From an uncultured Bacteroidota bacterium (GTDB lineage Bacteria > Bacteroidota > Bacteroidia > Chitinophagales > Chitinophagaceae), in contig CAINEG010000204.1 in NCBI GenBank assembly GCA_903847655.1, positions 1-8,128 of the forward strand: a stretch of 8,128 nt of DNA, given 5' to 3'. This document shows, one piece after another, positions 1 to 6,818 of this stretch. The translations under genes were made by a program, and so were the position numbers. Position 1 is the first letter of the stretch, and every line of letters begins with the position of its first letter. The notes beneath the pieces are model-generated. The model saw nothing but the letters and a program-made list of their open reading frames with translations. It did not search any database and was not told where the DNA came from.

Positions 1-235
1 ACCACTTAATGAAAGCATAGCTGCTGCATCGGAATTAAAAGTGGTTATTTTTAATAAACATGATTTTGAATGGGCCGAAACCTATGCCAAACAAGTGCCT
101 GCTAATTGCAAATTATACTTGCAACCAGAATGGGACAAAGCCAATCAAATTACCCCGCTGGTGATTGATTACATTAAGGCCCATCCCAAATGGGAACTAA
201 GTGCTCAACTGCACAAGGACATTCAAGTACCCTAA
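1..235 (+). CDS. queE: 7-carboxy-7-deazaguanine synthase QueE, C-terminal fragment (5' end outside window)
   Basis: Only the last 77 codons are present; the frame is open from base 2 and stops with TAA at 233-235. QueE is a cytosolic radical SAM enzyme that converts 6-carboxy-tetrahydropterin to 7-carboxy-7-deazaguanine on the way to queuosine. The CxxxCxxC cluster motif lies in the missing N-terminal part, so the call rests on the C-terminal tail. That tail has the ELKVVIFNKHDFEWAE segment, then KLYLQPEW, and ends in a QLHK-type motif (AQLHKDIQVP), which I recognise from Bacteroidota QueE proteins. The GTG at 41 is internal and not a start. The next gene begins 32 bp downstream on the same strand and looks functionally unrelated. 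Another radical SAM family member cannot be fully excluded from the tail alone. Confidence 0.78.
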   Translation, partial: PLNESIAAASELKVVIFNKHDFEWAETYAKQVPANCKLYLQPEWDKANQITPLVIDYIKAHPKWELSAQLHKDIQVP

Positions 236-267
236 TTTGTATATTTACAATACATTGTAGGACATCT

Positions 268-2184
268 ATGAAATACAAACTATTTTTTTTATCCTTTGCC
301 ATAGGCTTGAGTTTTCAATCAAGCGCACAGGATAATTCAAAAAATAAAGCTACTGCTCAAAAAATTTACGACAAAGCCATAATTGAATTAGACAATAAAT
401 CTTTTTCTCGTGGTATTAATTTACTTGAAAGCGCCATTCAAAAAGATAGTAGTTTAACAGATGCCTATCTTAGTTTATTTCAAACTTATTTGGATACCAA
501 GCAATACAAAAAAGCCATTGCTATTTTTGAAAAAATACAAAAGACTCAACCTGATGAGGCCTTGCCCTTTATTGTAAAATATGCTATGGCTTATGTTAGT
601 CTAGGTAATTATACAAAGTCATTTTATATTTTGGATCCGCTGGTAAAAAACAATCAACTGCCTGCTTATTTAAAAACTAAGGCTGCAGACCTACTTAAAG
701 TTTGCGCTTTTGCGATGTCCAATCCCATTCAAAATGACATTAGTGTAAACAATGCAGGCGACAGTATTAATTCCGAGGCCGCAGAATATTTTCCAAGTGT
801 TACCGTCCAAGACAGTTTATTTTTATTTATGCGCCGTGCCAATTTATCTAGAGAAGATTTTTATTACAGTACCCTTAGCAAAAAAGGTTTTTCTAAGGCA
901 AGGCCTTTAGCTGATAATTTAAATGATGCCGATAAAAAAGGCAGCATGAGCCTCACCCAAGATTTAAATACCCTCTACTTTGCTGCCGACTATGGACCAA
1001 AAGGTTATGGCCGTTATGATATTTACAAAGTAAACAGAACTGCAAAAGGCTGGTCTGATCCAAAAAATTTAGGCAAAAACATTAATTCAGATTTTTGGGA
1101 CAGCGCGCCAAGTGTTGCCCCCGATGGTCAAGCACTTTATTTTTGTAGTAATAGAACAGGCGGTTATGGAGGTATTGATATTTATGTGGCCTACCGAAAT
1201 GAAAAAGGATTTTGGGATGAAGCAGTAAATATGGGGCCCAATATTAATACTGCAGGAGATGAACAAACCCCTTTTATACATGCCGACAACAGAAGTTTGT
1301 ATTTCTCATCAACAGGTTGGCCTGGTTTTGGTGCCGCCGATTTATTTGTTTCAAGAAAAAAATTAGATGATACATGGTCTACCCCAATCAACCTTGGTTA
1401 TCCAATTAATACCTATGAAAACGAAGGCAGCATTGCAGTGGCCAGCAATGGCATGAATGCTTATATTGCCAGTGATAGAAGTGATAGCAAGGGCGGTTTG
1501 GACATTTACAGCGTTGTTTTATCGGCTGCTACGCGTGCCAACAAAACTTTTTATTTAAAAGGATTCATTGCTGATGCTGTTTCAAAAAAACCATTAGCTG
1601 GAGAAGTGGTTTTAGTGAACCCATTGGATGATAGCAGCAATATGCAAATAAAAGTGGACAGCAATGGCTATTTTGTTTTAGGACTCCCTTATTTTGATAG
1701 CTTGGGCATTAGAGTCAATAGCCCCAATCATATTTATGCCAGTACTTTTATTTCCGCGGATAGCTTAGAATATTTATCGGGTACTAATTTTCAATTTTAC
1801 TTAGCCCCCATCATTAGTTCTTTTGCGCAAAATTTTAAAAATGTATTTTTTGATTTAAATTCTGCAAAATTGAAAAAGAAATCAAGAGTAGAATTAGATG
1901 CCTTAGTGACTTATTTGGCAGCTACTCCTAATGCGACCATCCTTTTAGAAGGGCATACAGATTCCAAAGGCGATAGCATTCAAAATAAAAACATGTCTGA
2001 AAAAAGAGCCCAGGCCATTGCCAATTATTTAATTGCTAAAAAAATAAACTCTAAAAGAGTGAGCCATATTGGCCTTGGCGCTAAATTCCCAATTGCAGAC
2101 AATGCTACCGAAGAAGGAAGATCAAAAAATAGACGCAGTAGTTTTATCATCACCTTACCCAATGCCAAAGAAGTTTTAAAATAG
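268..2184 (+). CDS. PorE-like periplasmic protein: TPR, PD40 propeller, CRD and OmpA-like peptidoglycan-binding domain
   Basis: This is a 638-aa exported protein. The start is ATG 268 because it opens directly onto a signal peptide (MKYKLFFLSFAIGLSFQSSA, probable cleavage after A20). The in-frame ATG at 190 lies inside queE and would bury that signal. Domains in order are: TPR-like helices at about 28-150; a PD40/WD40-like propeller at about 175-425, with repeated blades ending in LYF-S/A...GG-DIY (near 236, 290, 354 and 398); a carboxypeptidase-regulatory-like beta domain at about 428-515; and an OmpA C-terminal domain at about 525-635. In the last, D565 (GHTD) and R580 (SEKRA) match the Asp and Arg that bind diaminopimelate in OmpA. 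This order is that of PorE, which ties the type IX secretion/gliding machinery to peptidoglycan. Unlike lipidated PorE, there is no lipobox Cys. Bacteroidota carry many such paralogues and no T9SS gene is adjacent, so T9SS membership is inference. Cell-wall binding is the firmer call. Confidence 0.85.
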   Translation: MKYKLFFLSFAIGLSFQSSAQDNSKNKATAQKIYDKAIIELDNKSFSRGINLLESAIQKDSSLTDAYLSLFQTYLDTKQYKKAIAIFEKIQKTQPDEALPFIVKYAMAYVSLGNYTKSFYILDPLVKNNQLPAYLKTKAADLLKVCAFAMSNPIQNDISVNNAGDSINSEAAEYFPSVTVQDSLFLFMRRANLSREDFYYSTLSKKGFSKARPLADNLNDADKKGSMSLTQDLNTLYFAADYGPKGYGRYDIYKVNRTAKGWSDPKNLGKNINSDFWDSAPSVAPDGQALYFCSNRTGGYGGIDIYVAYRNEKGFWDEAVNMGPNINTAGDEQTPFIHADNRSLYFSSTGWPGFGAADLFVSRKKLDDTWSTPINLGYPINTYENEGSIAVASNGMNAYIASDRSDSKGGLDIYSVVLSAATRANKTFYLKGFIADAVSKKPLAGEVVLVNPLDDSSNMQIKVDSNGYFVLGLPYFDSLGIRVNSPNHIYASTFISADSLEYLSGTNFQFYLAPIISSFAQNFKNVFFDLNSAKLKKKSRVELDALVTYLAATPNATILLEGHTDSKGDSIQNKNMSEKRAQAIANYLIAKKINSKRVSHIGLGAKFPIADNATEEGRSKNRRSSFIITLPNAKEVLK

Positions 2185-2195
2185 CGTATAAATAC

Positions 2196-2228
2196 CTTGA
2201 ATTCATGTAGTATAAAGCTTGATGTTTG
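2196..2228 (+). promoter_or_regulatory. Possible weak Bacteroidota-type promoter for dprA
   Basis: CTTG at 2196-2199 is followed after 21 bases by GATGTTTG at 2221-2228, one mismatch from the -7 consensus TAnnTTTG. The -33 element keeps TTG. The dprA ATG at 2233 comes only 4 bases after the -7 box, so a transcript from here would have almost no leader. The match is imperfect and short motifs of this kind arise by chance in AT-rich DNA. Confidence 0.3.
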
Positions 2229-2232
2229 CTAG

Positions 2233-3327
2233 ATGTCTAAAGAAATATGGTATGCCATCGCAATCAGTAAGTTGATGGGGCTCAATGATATTGAACGAAA
2301 AACTATTCTTGAATTTTATGGTTCGGCTGTTCGAGTTTTTGAGGAACATCAAAAAAAGCAAGCTGGTTTTCTTGAATTGAATCTATTTCAAAAAAATATT
2401 TTGATTGGAGAATGGCCACTAGCAGAAGCAGCCGAAGAAATAATTTTTTTAGACAAACATGAAATTAAATGCATCAGTATTTTAGATGCAGCTTATCCCA
2501 GTCGACTCCTTCAATGCAAGGACGCACCCATTGTATTATATATAAAAGGTTCGGATCAATTTAATTTACCACAACTCATTAGTATTGTTGGTTCACGTCA
2601 ACATACGATACAAGTACAAAAAGTAATTCAAGAATTATTGGAAGGACTAAAGCATTTAAACATTGGTGTCATCAGTGGCATGGCCTTAGGGGTGGATGGC
2701 ATCGCCCATCAGACTGCTTTACAATTAAATTTACCTACTTGGGGTGTGCTTGCGCATGGTTTAGATCAAATTTATCCTATCCAACATCGAAAACTGGCCA
2801 TTGAAATGCTTCAAGAAGGAGGTTTAATTACCGAATGTAGAAAAGGCACCATTCCACTTCCTTATTTTTTTCCAAGAAGAAACCGAATTGTGGCTGGCCT
2901 TTCTGATGCTACCATAGTAGTGGAAACAGCCATCAAAGGGGGTAGTATGATTACCGCCAATCTAGCTTTTGGGTATGATAGAGAAGTATTCGCTGTTCCT
3001 GGTAAGATTCACGATGCAAAAAGTAAGGGTTGTTTACATCTTATAAAATACCATAAAGCACAGGTTTATCATGATCCCACACATCTACTTGAAAATATGA
3101 ACTGGCCCTTTTCCAAGCTTGCGCCTGCTATCAAACAAACAAAATTAATACTGGATCCCGAGCTTCAAAGGGTCTTATTGCTCATTGAAATGCAAGGCCC
3201 CATTCATCGGGACACCATTGCTAACCACTTAAAAATCAATGCTAGTTTGCTGTCATCACAGCTACTTTCCCTCGAAATGGAGGGTTGTATACAATTATTG
3301 GCCGGCAACCTATACAGCATACTATAA
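2233..3327 (+). CDS. dprA: DNA processing protein DprA (natural transformation, RecA loader)
   Basis: This 364-aa protein is full length for the family. DprA binds incoming single-stranded DNA in the cytosol during natural transformation and loads RecA onto it. The N-terminal about 75 residues form a SAM/HhH-like helical region. The Rossmann-fold core follows, with the family signatures AYPSRL (about 91-96), SIVGSR (117-122), SGMALGVDGIAH (148-159), FPRRNRIVAGLSDATIVVE (213-231), GSMITANLA and FAVPG. The C-terminal about 60 residues read as a DprA winged-helix domain (PIHRDTIANHL...LLSLEMEGCIQ). The start is ATG 2233; no clear Shine-Dalgarno sequence is visible, as is usual in this phylum. 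It is 48 bp after the PorE-like gene and 42 bp before guaB. In many bacteria DprA homologues are kept for roles outside competence, so the presence of this gene alone does not show that the organism is transformable. Confidence 0.95.
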   Translation: MSKEIWYAIAISKLMGLNDIERKTILEFYGSAVRVFEEHQKKQAGFLELNLFQKNILIGEWPLAEAAEEIIFLDKHEIKCISILDAAYPSRLLQCKDAPIVLYIKGSDQFNLPQLISIVGSRQHTIQVQKVIQELLEGLKHLNIGVISGMALGVDGIAHQTALQLNLPTWGVLAHGLDQIYPIQHRKLAIEMLQEGGLITECRKGTIPLPYFFPRRNRIVAGLSDATIVVETAIKGGSMITANLAFGYDREVFAVPGKIHDAKSKGCLHLIKYHKAQVYHDPTHLLENMNWPFSKLAPAIKQTKLILDPELQRVLLLIEMQGPIHRDTIANHLKINASLLSSQLLSLEMEGCIQLLAGNLYSIL

Positions 3328-3335
3328 AAAAGGAT

Positions 3336-3366
3336 TTTGCCTAAATAAGCCAAGGCCCTATCTTTG
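3336..3366 (+). promoter_or_regulatory. Consensus Bacteroidota promoter for guaB
   Basis: TTTG (3336-3339), a 19-base spacer and TATCTTTG (3359-3366) match the Bacteroidota housekeeping promoter TTTG-N19-21-TAnnTTTG at every fixed position. The -7 box ends three bases before the guaB ATG at 3370. If transcription starts the usual few bases after this box, the start falls at or very near the start codon, giving a leaderless or nearly leaderless mRNA. The motif is seen directly; promoter activity and start position are inferred. Confidence 0.65.
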
Positions 3367-3369
3367 CCT

Positions 3370-4854
3370 ATGGCAACAAGAAATACTAGCAACAACTCCC
3401 GCATTTTTGGTCAAGGCTTAACATTTGATGACGTATTGTTAATGCCCGCTTATTCTGAAGTTCTTCCTTCAGAAGTAAACATACACACACAGTTGACCAA
3501 AAACATCAAATTACACACGCCTATTTTATCCTCGGCGATGGATACTGTAACTGAAGCACAATTGGCGATTGCCTTGGCCCGTGAAGGCGGCATTGGTATT
3601 TTACACAAAAACATGAGCATCGAAAGACAGGCCGAGCAAGTGCGTAAAGTAAAACGTAGTGAAAGCGGAATGATTGTTGACCCTATTACTTTAGAAGTAA
3701 CCGCCACTATTGGAGATGCCTTAAAATTAATGAAGGAAAATAAAATTGGAGGTATTCCTATTGTTGACAAAACTAATAAATTGGTAGGCATTTTAACCAA
3801 CCGTGATTTACGCTTCGAAACCGATCGTAAAAGAAAGGTAAGCGAAGTAATGACCAAAGAAAATTTAGTCATTGCACCAGAAGGCACCGATTTAAGAAAA
3901 GCAGAAAAAATTCTTCGTCAATATAAAATTGAAAAATTACCTGTTGTCAATAAACAAGGAAAATTAATTGGCTTAATTACTTACCGCGATATTTTACAAC
4001 TAAGCGCTTTCCCCAATGCAGTAAAAGACAATATTGGTCGCTTATTAGTAGGTGCGGCACTAGGTATTACCAAAGATTTATTAGATCGCGCTGCTGCTTT
4101 GCAAAGCGTAGGCGTAGATATTGTTTCTTTAGATAGTGCGCATGGTCATAGCAAAGGCGTAATTGAAGCTTTAAAACTGCTAAAGAAAACTTATAAAAAT
4201 TTACCGGTTATTGCAGGCAATGTGGCTACTGCCCAAGGCGCATTAGCCATGGCAAATGCAGGCGCAGATGCAGTGAAAGTGGGCATTGGACCAGGTTCTA
4301 TTTGCACAACGCGTATTGTAGCGGGTGCAGGTGTTCCGCAATTAACAGCCATTTTAGAAGCAGCCAAAGCATTGAAAGGAAAAAATATTCCAATCATTGC
4401 AGATGGTGGTATTCGTTATACTGGTGATATGGTAAAAGCCTTAGCCGCTGGCGCCAACTGCGTAATGATGGGTAGCATTTTTGCAGGTACAGAAGAAAGT
4501 CCTGGAGAAACTATTATTTATGAGGGACGTAAATTTAAAGGATACCGTGGCATGGGAAGCATTGGTGCCATGAGTCAAGGTAGTGGTGATAGATATTTTC
4601 AAGAAAATGAATCTGATTCAAAAAAATATGTGCCAGAAGGAATTGAAGGTCGTGTAGCTTATAAAGGAAATTTGCATGAGATTGTTTATCAGTTTGCGGG
4701 CGGGTTAAAAGCAGGCATGGGCTATTGCGGAGCAAAAACTGTAAAAGATTTACAAAAAGCAACCTTTGTACAAATTACCAATGCGGGCATGAGAGAGAGT
4801 CATACCCACGATGTGGAAGTAACTAGAGAAGCGCCTAACTATAGCAAAAAATAA
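3370..4854 (+). CDS. guaB: Inosine-5'-monophosphate dehydrogenase GuaB
   Basis: This 494-aa enzyme oxidises IMP to XMP with NAD+, the committed step of guanine nucleotide synthesis, in the cytosol. The TIM-barrel starts with the family segment [16 protein letters not shown] (16-31). Two CBS domains are inserted at about 104-212 and would sense adenine/guanine nucleotides. The barrel then resumes with SLDSAHGHS (around D255), the active-site loop GPGSICTTR with catalytic C312, the phosphate-binding [14 protein letters not shown] segment, and the mobile-flap Arg-Tyr pair R408-Y409 (DRYFQ). The length is normal and no key residue is missing. ATG 3370 is chosen over an in-frame TTG at 3364, because that TTG sits inside the -7 promoter box. 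The next Met (in LLMPAY) would cut off conserved sequence. It is followed at 22 bp by the lnb-like gene, probably co-transcribed. Confidence 0.98.
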   Translation: MATRNTSNNSRIFGQGLTFDDVLLMPAYSEVLPSEVNIHTQLTKNIKLHTPILSSAMDTVTEAQLAIALAREGGIGILHKNMSIERQAEQVRKVKRSESGMIVDPITLEVTATIGDALKLMKENKIGGIPIVDKTNKLVGILTNRDLRFETDRKRKVSEVMTKENLVIAPEGTDLRKAEKILRQYKIEKLPVVNKQGKLIGLITYRDILQLSAFPNAVKDNIGRLLVGAALGITKDLLDRAAALQSVGVDIVSLDSAHGHSKGVIEALKLLKKTYKNLPVIAGNVATAQGALAMANAGADAVKVGIGPGSICTTRIVAGAGVPQLTAILEAAKALKGKNIPIIADGGIRYTGDMVKALAAGANCVMMGSIFAGTEESPGETIIYEGRKFKGYRGMGSIGAMSQGSGDRYFQENESDSKKYVPEGIEGRVAYKGNLHEIVYQFAGGLKAGMGYCGAKTVKDLQKATFVQITNAGMRESHTHDVEVTREAPNYSKK

Positions 4855-4876
4855 TTCACCCTTTATAACCCGGGCC

Positions 4877-6034
4877 TTGAAAAAAATTATTTTTTTCTTT
4901 TTATTCTTTGCTGCCAGCTTGTGGTCTAAAAATGTCCTAGCAGAGAACAGCACAGAAGTCACCGCCAAATTACAAGTAAGCGTTTTAACCTGCGCTGCAG
5001 GAGAAGATATTTATACGGTATGGGGCCATACTGCAGTGAGAGTCATCGACAGCATCAATCATACCGACATAGTTTTTAATTATGGCACATTTGATTTTAA
5101 CGAACCTAACTTTTTAGCCAAGTTTGTCAAAGGCAGTTTATTGTATTTTGTTTCTGCCAATAATTACAACGATTTTATTGCTGAATACAAATTTGAACAA
5201 AGGCAGGTAGTGGAGCAAGTGTTAAAACTATCTATGGCTGAAAAAAATAAATGGTATGAAGCGCTAAAAATAAATATGTTGCCAGGCAATCGTCAATACT
5301 TATATAATTTTATTGAAGACAACTGCACCACACGCATAAAAGATGGCTTGTTTAAAAATTCGGCATTTCAACCCGTGGGCATTAAGGTACCTTCTTTTAG
5401 ATCTGAAGTAGTTAAAGCTCCTTATGCACAAGGCTTGCCTTGGATTGGCCTAGGTATTGATTTATTATTGGGCGCCTACGCCGATCAAAAACCTAGCGAT
5501 TTTCAAGCTTCCTTCTTACCCGCTTTATTACACCAACAAATAGCAACTACAAGAAAATTAGTAGTGGCTAACAATACCCTAGTAATTGTCAATCAAAAAA
5601 TGACGAGCAACGCTACTCCATTTTTTATTTTAGTGGTAGGCTTATTGATTTATTTGTTTGCATCAAAGTGGAACAGCTTGATCACGCAAAGGATGGCTAA
5701 ATTTTTTGATCTTATTTTATTACTTTCTTTTAGCCTAGGTGGTGCCCTAGTATTATACATGGGCTTTATTTCAGCACATACCGCATGTTTTGAAAATTAT
5801 AATATTATGTGGTTGCACCCATTTTACTTAATTGCACTTGTTTTTTACTTTGTGAAAAATGAAATCATTGGTAAAATAGGGTTATTATTTTTCGCCTCTA
5901 CTATTGCCCTAATTATCACAAGTTATTGGCTGCCGCAACATTTTTCAAAAGAAGTTTGGGTATTGATGGCTTCAGCGCTCTTATTGAATTACCGATTAAT
6001 TGAAAAAGGACGCATCAATTCATTATTTAAATAA
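4877..6034 (+). CDS. lnb: DUF4105/Lnb_N-type membrane protein, probable lipoprotein N-acyltransferase Lnb
   Basis: This 385-aa protein uses a TTG start at 4877. No ATG or GTG lies in frame between the guaB stop and the conserved domain, and TTG opens directly onto a signal-like segment (MKKIIFFFLFFAASLWSKNVLA). The periplasmic domain (about 30-200) carries the DUF4105/Lnb_N hallmarks: LTCAAGEDIYTVWGHTAVR (C39, H51), VFNYGTFDF, and DNCTTR with C150, the likely catalytic Cys with H51 (inferred from the cysteine-peptidase-like fold). The C-terminal part has five hydrophobic segments at about 249-265, 277-300, 311-328, 332-352 and 356-371, with HTACFENYNIMWLHP between helices 2 and 3, matching the five-helix Lnb tail. 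Lnb adds the third acyl chain to lipoproteins in Bacteroidota, which lack canonical Lnt. The family call is strong; the enzymatic activity is by homology. It lies 22 bp after guaB and 5 bp before the dehydrogenase gene. Confidence 0.85.
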   Translation: MKKIIFFFLFFAASLWSKNVLAENSTEVTAKLQVSVLTCAAGEDIYTVWGHTAVRVIDSINHTDIVFNYGTFDFNEPNFLAKFVKGSLLYFVSANNYNDFIAEYKFEQRQVVEQVLKLSMAEKNKWYEALKINMLPGNRQYLYNFIEDNCTTRIKDGLFKNSAFQPVGIKVPSFRSEVVKAPYAQGLPWIGLGIDLLLGAYADQKPSDFQASFLPALLHQQIATTRKLVVANNTLVIVNQKMTSNATPFFILVVGLLIYLFASKWNSLITQRMAKFFDLILLLSFSLGGALVLYMGFISAHTACFENYNIMWLHPFYLIALVFYFVKNEIIGKIGLLFFASTIALIITSYWLPQHFSKEVWVLMASALLLNYRLIEKGRINSLFK

Positions 6035-6039
6035 ATACG

Positions 6040-6798
6040 ATGTCAAAAATAATATTAATTACAGGCGCTAGTTCGGGTTTTGGAAAAGCCATTGCAGAAA
6101 AATTTGCTGCGGGTGGATGGAATTTAATTTTAACCGCACGCAGAAAAGAAAAACTGGAAGCGGTGGCTAGTGACATAGAAAAAAAATATGGGGTGAAAAC
6201 TTTGTCCTTAATTTTTGATGTGCAAAACAAAGAAGCTGTATTTCAACAAATTGGGGGTTTACCTATCGAATGGCAAGCCATTGATTTATTAGTGAACAAT
6301 GCTGGTCTTGCCTTGGGTAGAGACAGCTTTGAAAATGCCAATATTGAAGATTGGGATACCATGATTGACACCAATGTTAAAGGTTTATTGTATTGCTCCA
6401 AAGCAACACTGCCTTACTTAATTAAACAGCAAGGGCATATCATTAATATTGGCAGCACCGCAGGTAAAGAAGTATACAAGGATGGTAATGTGTATTGTGC
6501 TTCTAAACACGCAGTAGATGCCATCACCAAAGCACAAAGAATAGATTTATTGCAGTACAAAATAAAAGTCACGGCCATTCATCCTGGTGCTGTGGAAACA
6601 GATTTTTCTTTGGTAAGATTTAAAGGAGATGCTGCAAAGGCTGCAACAGTGTATGCTGGCTATGAACCTTTAAAAGCAGAAGATATAGCAGACACTGTAT
6701 GGTATGTGTCCAATTTGCCTAAGCATGTTTGTATCAATGATTTAGTAATGACCTGTATCGCCCAAGGAAATTCAATTACGATACACAAGGACGCTTAA
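6040..6798 (+). CDS. ydfG: YdfG-type short-chain dehydrogenase (NADP-dependent 3-hydroxy acid / serine-type dehydrogenase)
   Basis: This 252-aa classical short-chain dehydrogenase/reductase is full length. The Rossmann glycine motif is TGASSGFG (8-15); R34-R35 after the second strand suggest NADP(H) preference. Further motifs are NNAG (86-89), catalytic S139 (NIGSTAG) and YxxxK with Y152 and K156. Beyond the generic family, several segments resemble E. coli YdfG: ALGRDSFENANIEDWDTMID, the GNVY-x-A-S/T-K context, VRFKGD near 207, and the late segment VWYVSNLPKHVCIN. YdfG oxidises L-allo-threonine, serine and 3-hydroxy acids and reduces malonic semialdehyde; the substrate here is not determined by the sequence. 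ATG 6040 lies 5 bp after the lnb stop, so translational coupling and a shared transcript are likely. There is no functional link to Lnb that I can name. Confidence 0.9.
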   Translation: MSKIILITGASSGFGKAIAEKFAAGGWNLILTARRKEKLEAVASDIEKKYGVKTLSLIFDVQNKEAVFQQIGGLPIEWQAIDLLVNNAGLALGRDSFENANIEDWDTMIDTNVKGLLYCSKATLPYLIKQQGHIINIGSTAGKEVYKDGNVYCASKHAVDAITKAQRIDLLQYKIKVTAIHPGAVETDFSLVRFKGDAAKAATVYAGYEPLKAEDIADTVWYVSNLPKHVCINDLVMTCIAQGNSITIHKDA

Positions 6799-6818
6799 TT
6801 TAACCTAGCTGAAAAAAT

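Noticed and set aside
240..247. TATATTTA as a -7 box for the PorE-like gene
   Set aside because: The last base does not match TAnnTTTG and no TTTG or TTG is found 19-21 bases upstream.
190..267. Upstream ATG at 190 extending the PorE-like gene by 26 codons
   Set aside because: It lies inside queE and would place a non-hydrophobic stretch before the obvious signal peptide that starts at ATG 268.
3364..3369. TTG start two codons upstream for guaB
   Set aside because: It overlaps the -7 promoter box, and ATG 3370 gives the normal family length.
3450..3887. A 145-codon open frame on the minus strand inside guaB
   Set aside because: It is fully antisense to a conserved enzyme, shows no recognisable domain, and has the low-complexity composition expected of a shadow frame.
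4855..4900. AACCCGGGCC followed by a T-rich run as a terminator after guaB
   Set aside because: CCCGGG is too short to form a stable stem with a loop, and the T-run encodes the Phe-rich signal peptide of the next gene.
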